Source: Pycnopodia helianthoides
Taxonomy: Eukaryota > Echinodermata > Asteroidea > Forcipulatida > Asteriidae
Direction: 5' to 3'
Assembly: GCA_032158295.1 (NCBI GenBank)
Contig: CM063246.1
Span: 19,154,991-19,218,990 of the forward strand
DNA: 64,000 bases
Shown here: piece by piece, positions 60,210 through 64,000 of the stretch
Position numbering within the stretch: position 1 is the stretch's first letter
Layout: every line of letters begins with the position of its first letter
The notes under the pieces: generated by a model
Told to the model about the DNA's origin: nothing
Seen by the model: the letters and a program-made list of their open reading frames with translations, nothing else
Database searches by the model: none
Made by a program: the position numbers and the translations under genes

Positions 60210-61030
60210 ATTATTGACAACTTTATCAATGACTGATTTGTTTATTCAATGTGTAGAAAAGTTTTCATCCCAAGCCACCATTACCCCCTCAAAATTTCAA
60301 TAATGATAATAAATAAATAAATAATACAAGTATCACTAAAAATTAAATAAGCAAAAAAAAATAAACAAATAAAAATCAGATTTGAATTTTGAATAGTTAT
60401 TTTTATCAATCTATTCAAAACGGATTGGACAAATTACTTATAGTACCAAGTGTGTGTAGGTGCTGTGAACAATTGTTAAGACCAACACTATACAGCCCAA
60501 ATGTGCACTGTGCTCTATATCTGTATGGACAGGTACTGTGTGTAGTACACACATTGCATGGGTGTACACACACGAGTGCTACATTCGTTGGCACGGTCGA
60601 GTTGATCCAAATTAAAAGGGCACTCCTTTTACCAAATTTACTGATTTTGAATTCACCAATGTGACCCTTACCTGTTTATGTTTCCATTGCACGGTTTTAA
60701 AATTTCATTCATTATCCAAAACCTGAAGAAAATGACAAATCAAATTGCCCGCCGAGAAATTATTTAAAGCTACACTTTCTTTCGATATAGACTGGCTACC
60801 TCTAAACATTTCTGAGAGACAATTATAATTTCTGTGCATTTTTCCATGATGACCTTGGGAACCATACAGCATCGGTGTCGCTGATAGCGCCCTCTCTCTG
60901 TGGCTAATGTTATACACAAATAAAAACAATAACCCCAACCAAAATAGTACAAAAGAAATTATCTTTAATTGGAAATTCTTTACAATCAGATACTAATTTG
61001 GGTTAATTTTGATAACTGATGCTAAAATAT
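60210..61030. other. AT-rich spacer with simple repeats
   Basis: AAATAAATAAATAAT-type runs lie at 60300-60370. No exon or element border is supported. Confidence 0.45.
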
Positions 61031-61036
61031 TTTATT

Positions 61037-62230
61037 GAGAAGGTAAGTAACTTTGTCCCTGTAACCCCCTCCACAAAACCCACCAATCCCACCTGGTACC
61101 CTAAGAGTTTATAACAAGCCATTTCCACAGGGGCTGTGAGATTCAGAAACTTAAAGAGCAACATTAATTCACCGCTATCATTAATTTTAGTTCAATGGGA
61201 GAAATGACCCACAAATGGAGAGGAAAGTAACTTTAGTACCCATAACCCCCTCCAAAAGAAAACTCCACTTATCTTAGCTGGTACTTTAAAAATAGGCCCG
61301 AAACGCAGGTATTTCCACTGGGGCTGTGAGATTCAGAAACTTAATGAGCAACATTAATTCACCGCTACCATTAATTTTAGTTCAATGGGAGAAATGACCC
61401 ACTAATGTAGAGGAAGTAACTTTAGTACCCATAACCCCCTCCAAAAGAAAACCCCACTTATCTTAGCTGGTACTTTAAAAAGGCCTGAACGCAGGTATTT
61501 CCACAGGGGCTGTGAGATTCAGAATTTTAATGAGCAACATTAATTCACCGCTATCATTAATTTTAGTTCAATGGGAGAAATGATCCACTAATGGAGAGGA
61601 AAGTAACTTTAGTACCCGTAACCCCCTCCAAAAGAAACCCCACTTATCTTAGCTGGTACTTTAAAAAATAGGCCCTAAACGCCGGTATTTCCACAGGGGC
61701 TGTGAGATTTAGAAATGTTCAATAATTAATTATCCGCCGCTACCATCTACATATTTATATTCAATCCTTATATTAGTTAATTTTGATAATGATACCCGAA
61801 ATTAACACTGAGAAGGAAAGTAACGTTGTCCCCGTAACCCCCTTCCACATAACCCATCGATCCCTCCTGGTACTTTAGTGTTGTCCCAATCAGGAAATAC
61901 TCCCATAGGTGCAATGCCATTTTACAGCGTAATTTTAATAACATTCTTCCGTTAACCAGCTAAATCAAATCACTAATTTGAAATAATGATGATAATATTG
62001 ACACTCAAAAATGTTCTTAGAAGGAAATTTAACTTTGCCCCATAGCCCCATCCGAACAAACTCTTCCTTTCCACGTGGTACGTATTGGCATCATCCACCA
62101 GTATTCCAGCAGGGCCTATGGGATTTGGAAACTAATGATAAATAAACATTCCACCGCTAACTGGGTAATAATTTCCCATCATTGGTGAACATTTATTTGT
62201 GGTGTGTGGTTCCATGTTATTAACTGATGA
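61037..62230. repeat. Tandem array of six units, 181-216 bp each
   Basis: The word GAGGAAAGTAACTTTAGTAC or a variant begins units near 61039, 61220, 61410, 61596, 61812 and 62020. Each is followed by a CCCCCTCCA-like run, a GCTGGTACTTTAAAA-like segment, ATTTCCACAGGGGCTGTGAG and a CACCGCTA-type segment. The three middle units are close to each other; the first and last two are more worn, as expected when a tandem array is homogenised from its centre. Confidence 0.93.
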
Positions 62231-62469
62231 TTTGTAAATAAAAATACTACGGGATGAACAATAATGACCGATATTAAGGCTGCCGGTAAATGGTTGAAGT
62301 CCCATTATGAATTTCCCCCACTCAGGTTTTTCCAACTTGTATTTTTTCATCGCGTAATATTGATCCCTTGAAAGCAAACAGCAATGACAAATATATCACA
62401 ATATTCTAACTGGGAGTAGGTTTACCCGCAGAGTTTTAAAACAAACCGTCTTAGAAACAAACTATAAGT

Positions 62470-62900
62470 AACAATACTCCCCACAACCCGAACCACATAG
62501 TGTCTCTCTTACTTCTGACTTTTCTCTACGCGACTAAGCCTACCGCGTGTAACCGTCGAGTTTACCTTAGCAACAAAACACATACAGACACACACTCGAA
62601 ACCATTCTCTTTCCTTTACGAAGTTTTACTTCACGAGTTTATTTTAACAACCATTTGAGAAAACAAAAGCAAATAATAAAACATCAAAACAAAAGGCAGA
62701 CACCCCGGATCACAGAGTGTATCTCTTACATTTACTCTTTCCCACACGTCTTATACTGAGTGTAACCGCATCAGAGTTTTATTATACATGTCATCTTAAA
62801 AACAATCATTAAAAATCAAGACACAAAAAGGCCCGAATACCCTTTACCCGCATACTGTCCCTTTACCCGCATACAAGGTTTTTTTTTTTTTTTTTTTTTA
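62470..62900. repeat. Loose duplicate and T run
   Basis: GTGTCTCTCTTACTTCTGAC near 62501 and GTGTATCTCTTACATTTACT near 62718, each followed by TGTAACCG and GAGTTT, look like two old copies about 215 bp apart. They are possibly an extension of the neighbouring array. A run of about 20 T is at 62880. Confidence 0.5.
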
Positions 62901-63713
62901 AAGTATTACCAAATACTGAACATCAAAACCTCCTTGCTCAATAATAAAAAACCAAGCAGTCAGTAGTCCACCATCCAATCTAACTTGTTCCATAAACTCA
63001 AGACAAGACTTTCCAGACGCCACCAATCTCGGCTCTTTCATGCCTCTCATCGTTTTTCCCTCCTAGCCTCGGTATGGTTATAATGTACCGTACGGTGATA
63101 TTGTAGTGACGTAAACTTTAAAAAAGCACTATGGTATTTTTAAAACATATTTTAACCCGAAACATTTTTCTTTCATTCAAGAAAGGCACATGATTTAAAA
63201 AGAATAAAAGAAAAATACATTTATCAATACAATACTTAGGGAGAACGAATCAGGATCTTAAATTTACGTGTTCATTCCATACCGAGTCGTGCATTCAAAT
63301 CGAGGCTAAGAACAAAATAGTCTGCCCCCCTCGATACTGCTCTAATCATTAGCATTACACAAACGAGGATCCAAACGAAAAATTGCCATAGTGTGTTTAA
63401 AACATCTTTAATTATTGTAGTCAATAATCGAGACCAATTGAAAGACAAGTCTTCACCTTTATGGTGCTTAAGAATATAAATAAAATGATAAATTTGGGGG
63501 AGGGGGGGGGGGCAATGTGTTATTGACAGGTTTAATAATTACAATGATAACATGTATCACCACCACGACACATAGGCCAACAAATGCAACCAAACACAAA
63601 GTGAGTTCCCAAACCTAATCTCAATTGTATTCGTTGTTAAATGATTTCCACTGACATTTGCACCAGCCATGCTTGAAACTCATCAATTTAATTTTGATCG
63701 TGTCTTGATCATC

Positions 63714-63896
63714 CAGGACTCAATTTTATAAAGTCTGTTAGAACAAAATGTTAGGCACAGAAAAAAATATTGCTTAGCAGAAACAGGTAATCCGCCGATA
63801 TTCAATAAAGTTTTGATGTTACGTCTGGCCCTACTCGTTTTCATCAAGCTAATAAGCAGTAATTTCTGCTTATCAGCTTGATGAAATTGGTCCCTG
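63714..63896. mobile_element. CAGGGACC-type short element (family 2, second copy) with hairpin
   Basis: CAGGACTCAATTTTATAAAG at the left is mirrored by GATGAAATTGGTCCCTG at the right. Inside, 63839-63859 and 63866-63886 form a 21-base hairpin with one mismatch (arm TTTCATCAAGCTAATAAGCA). It is the same family as 55769-55968, with AGCAG/CTGCT words in both. Confidence 0.72.
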
Positions 63897-64000
63897 ATAT
63901 TCAAGACCTACTTTCATCTGCAACCATTACAATAATAACATTTGATTAAGCTGAACAAAATGTAAACTTTAAATTTATGGGTGTGGGTTGCCAACATTAT

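Overview
The window looks like AT-rich nuclear DNA of a marine invertebrate, most likely an echinoderm and probably a sea star. The evidence is long gene-poor stretches, GT-AG splice signals, Ty3/gypsy remains, many short inverted-repeat elements and many tandem repeats. The sea-star guess rests on my memory of elements that begin GGCACTGGACAC or CAGGGACCAATTT, not on a search. A run of 100 N at 28545-28644 shows a scaffolded assembly. I see no long intact gene, no rRNA or tRNA gene and no CRISPR array.

Region 1-17.5 kb is a graveyard of one Ty3/gypsy family on the minus strand. The leftmost copy runs from gag at about 4.18 kb through two zinc knuckles, an aspartic protease, reverse transcriptase, RNase H and integrase off the left edge. 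Every domain is broken by frameshifts. To its right are three more copies that keep only the 5' half (leader, gag, zinc knuckles, protease). Copies III and IV share the same unrelated flank and the same breakpoint, so an already truncated element was later duplicated with its flank. Copy IV carries a further insertion of about 1 kb, and that insertion holds a small inverted-repeat element.

Region 17.5-41 kb is gene-poor with many repeats: degenerate minisatellites at 18.6 and 21.6 kb, a 21-bp minisatellite at 24.1 kb, a satellite of about 160 bp at 27.1-28.5 kb running into the assembly gap, and an indel-rich minisatellite of about 33 bp at 35.4-36.5 kb. Scattered through it are five small plus-strand open segments with splice-like borders whose phases agree (22.24, 23.05, 31.09, 39.11 and 40.43 kb). 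They end in a stop codon and an AATAAA. Together they would encode a protein of about 178 residues whose last part loosely resembles a netrin/TIMP-type NTR domain. This is the only protein-coding gene candidate I can argue for, and it is a hypothesis.

Region 41-64 kb holds a possible minus-strand spliced transcript (48.7-44.1 kb, probably noncoding), several TTAA-bounded short elements, a family of CAGGGACC-type elements, a G-rich minisatellite, a composite repeat rich in TGACGTCA, strong hairpins, and a tandem array of six units of about 190-210 bp near 61-62 kb.
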